This document shows positions 5,728-6,355 of a DNA stretch of 6,355 nt, one piece after another. Made by a program: the position numbers and the translations under genes. Position 1 is the first letter of the stretch; each line of letters starts with the position of its first letter. Source of the stretch: Actinomycetota bacterium (GTDB lineage Bacteria; Actinomycetota; Actinomycetes; S36-B12; UBA5976); NCBI GenBank assembly GCA_947491175.1, contig CANLIF010000075.1, positions 1 through 6,355 on the forward strand, in the 5' to 3' direction. Below the pieces are notes generated by a model. That model saw nothing but the letters and a program-made list of their open reading frames with translations. It made no database searches and was not told where the DNA came from.

Positions 5728-5729
5728 TA

Positions 5730-6116
5730 ATGCGTCGATCCGTAAGAAATGAATCAGGACAGATTTCGATTTTGGTTTTAGTAATCTCGTTAGCTTTGCT
5801 GGCCACTACTTGTCTAATAGGAACCATTGCCCAAGCTGTAGTTACGCAACAACGGCTAAATACAAAAGCTGAGTCAATCGCTTTAGCAGGCGCGCAGGAA
5901 CTGGAATTTAATCAAGCACAAGCATGTGACGTGGCAATAGAATTCAGCACCACAAACTATGGACTAATTGTGGATTGCATCTCGACCCCAGAAAGTATTG
6001 GCATCGTGATCTCAGAGCCAACCCCAAATCTGTTCTTGCGAACATTTTTCTCCACTATATACGCAAGCTCCAGGGCGGGGATTGTGGCAGAGAATTCGCT
6101 CAATAGCGTAGATTAG
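5730..6116 (+). CDS. TadG-like / Rv3654c-like pilus-associated protein
   Basis: Protein of 128 residues with a short basic N-terminus (MRRSVRNESG), one membrane helix at about 12-37 (ISILVLVISLALLATTCLIG), and QRLNTKAESIALAGAQEL (41-58), the variant of the 'AQxAADLAALAGA' pattern found in TadG-like proteins. The C-terminal part faces outside and contains ACDVA (Cys66) and VDC (Cys83), which fit the two spaced cysteines of the family and could form a disulfide. Unlike the pilin and TadE, there is no Glu at +5 after Gly10, so processing by the prepilin peptidase is doubtful. From position, a minor pilus or anchoring component. Start: ATG 5730, 2 bases after the tadE stop; an in-frame GTG at 5688 would add 14 residues inside tadE (CTTRASIRRVWLI), unlike the family. 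No ribosome site, so probably coupled. Assignment rests on pattern and context. Confidence 0.72.
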   Translation: MRRSVRNESGQISILVLVISLALLATTCLIGTIAQAVVTQQRLNTKAESIALAGAQELEFNQAQACDVAIEFSTTNYGLIVDCISTPESIGIVISEPTPNLFLRTFFSTIYASSRAGIVAENSLNSVD

Positions 6117-6128
6117 AGATAGTTCTTG

Positions 6129-6134
6129 AAAGGA
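6129..6134 (+). promoter_or_regulatory. Ribosome binding site of the STAS gene
   Basis: AAAGGA lies 3 bases before ATG 6138 and 6 bases before a second in-frame ATG at 6141. The better spacing favours ATG 6141 as the true start; the two choices differ by one Met. Confidence 0.6.
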
Positions 6135-6137
6135 ATC

Positions 6138-6355
6138 ATGATGCAAATCGCAACGACCCCAGGATCAGACCGTTACTTGATCACGGTTTCTGGCGAAGTG
6201 GATTTAGCAACTTCACCTGAATTAGACATTGCGATCATTGCTGCAATCGATTCTGGAACTCCTTCGGTCGTTATTGATTTAACTGATGTTTCGTTTATGG
6301 ATTCGTCTGGCTTGGGCGTAATTGTTAGAGCCTTAAAGCGCTGCCGAGAAGCAGA
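6138..6355 (+). CDS. STAS-domain anti-sigma-factor antagonist (SpoIIAA/BldG-like), 3' end outside window
   Basis: First 72 residues of a STAS-domain protein that binds an anti-sigma factor or kinase when unphosphorylated and so frees a sigma factor (partner switching). Visible features: YLITVSGEVDLATSPELD (13-30), the strand VVIDLTDVSFMDSSGLG (44-60) and the helix VIVRALKRCR (61-70). Ser56, the first Ser of DSSGLG, matches the phosphorylated Ser58 of B. subtilis SpoIIAA, whose MDSSGLGVI is identical. The domain usually runs to about 100-115 residues, so roughly a third is missing because the window ends. It starts 21 bases after the TadG-like gene on the same strand with its own AAAGGA site, so it may be read with the pilus operon. 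In Streptomyces the STAS gene bldG lies in the same broader neighbourhood (from memory), so orthology is possible but not shown. Confidence 0.88.
   Translation, partial: MMQIATTPGSDRYLITVSGEVDLATSPELDIAIIAAIDSGTPSVVIDLTDVSFMDSSGLGVIVRALKRCREA

Noticed and set aside
5688..5729. GTG start for the TadG-like gene inside tadE
   Set aside because: It would add 14 residues translated from tadE codons, placed before the usual basic N-terminus; ATG 5730, 2 bases after the tadE stop, fits the family and operon spacing.

Overview
The window reads as actinobacterial chromosome. All genes are on the + strand, tightly packed, with base composition that looks AT-leaning for an actinomycete. The gene content (NhaA antiporter, holin-X-like protein, Fic-related protein, then an Ssd/TadA/TadB/TadC/DUF4244/TadE/TadG-like run) is the conserved actinobacterial 'helicase/secretion neighbourhood' known from Mycobacterium (Rv3660c to Rv3654c) and Streptomyces. 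The compact gaps and modest GC suggest a streamlined aquatic actinobacterium, for example of the Nanopelagicales type. That placement is inference; there is no rRNA or marker gene here to prove it.

Layout. Positions 1-282 hold the C-terminal end of a Na+/H+ antiporter NhaA. Positions 327-725 encode a two-helix membrane protein of the actinobacterial holin-X type. Positions 731-1528 encode a soluble protein that looks like a Fic-fold protein with a badly eroded catalytic motif. A 140-base gap (1529-1668) probably carries the start of the pilus operon. From 1669 to 5033, ssd, tadA, tadB and tadC are chained by overlaps of 8, 4 and 4 bases. A second gap of 110 bases (5034-5143), containing a 14-base perfect palindrome, precedes a tiny Flp-type pilin (5144-5329), a TadE-like pseudopilin (5332-5727) and a TadG-like protein (5730-6116). 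The window ends in a STAS-domain anti-sigma-factor antagonist (6138 onward).

How they work together. TadA is the hexameric ATPase that drives assembly. TadB and TadC are the short inner-membrane platform proteins. Ssd is the CpaE/MinD-like partner that probably positions or regulates the machine. The DUF4244 protein is the likely pilus subunit, with TadE and the TadG-like protein as minor subunits. No prepilin peptidase, secretin or outer-membrane part is present; the last two are not expected in a monoderm. The STAS protein lies 21 bases behind the pilus genes on the same strand, which suggests shared transcription with a partner-switching regulator.

Most worth a second look: (a) a perfect 16-bp inverted repeat with an 8-nt loop placed just inside the tadE coding region, wholly within the part encoding the cleaved leader; (b) the Fic-like protein with its catalytic His, acidic residue and Asn all replaced; (c) a Gln at the NhaA position equivalent to E. 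coli Lys300; (d) the 14-base palindrome ahead of the pilin gene. I found no tRNA, rRNA, CRISPR array, insertion sequence or convincing intrinsic terminator.
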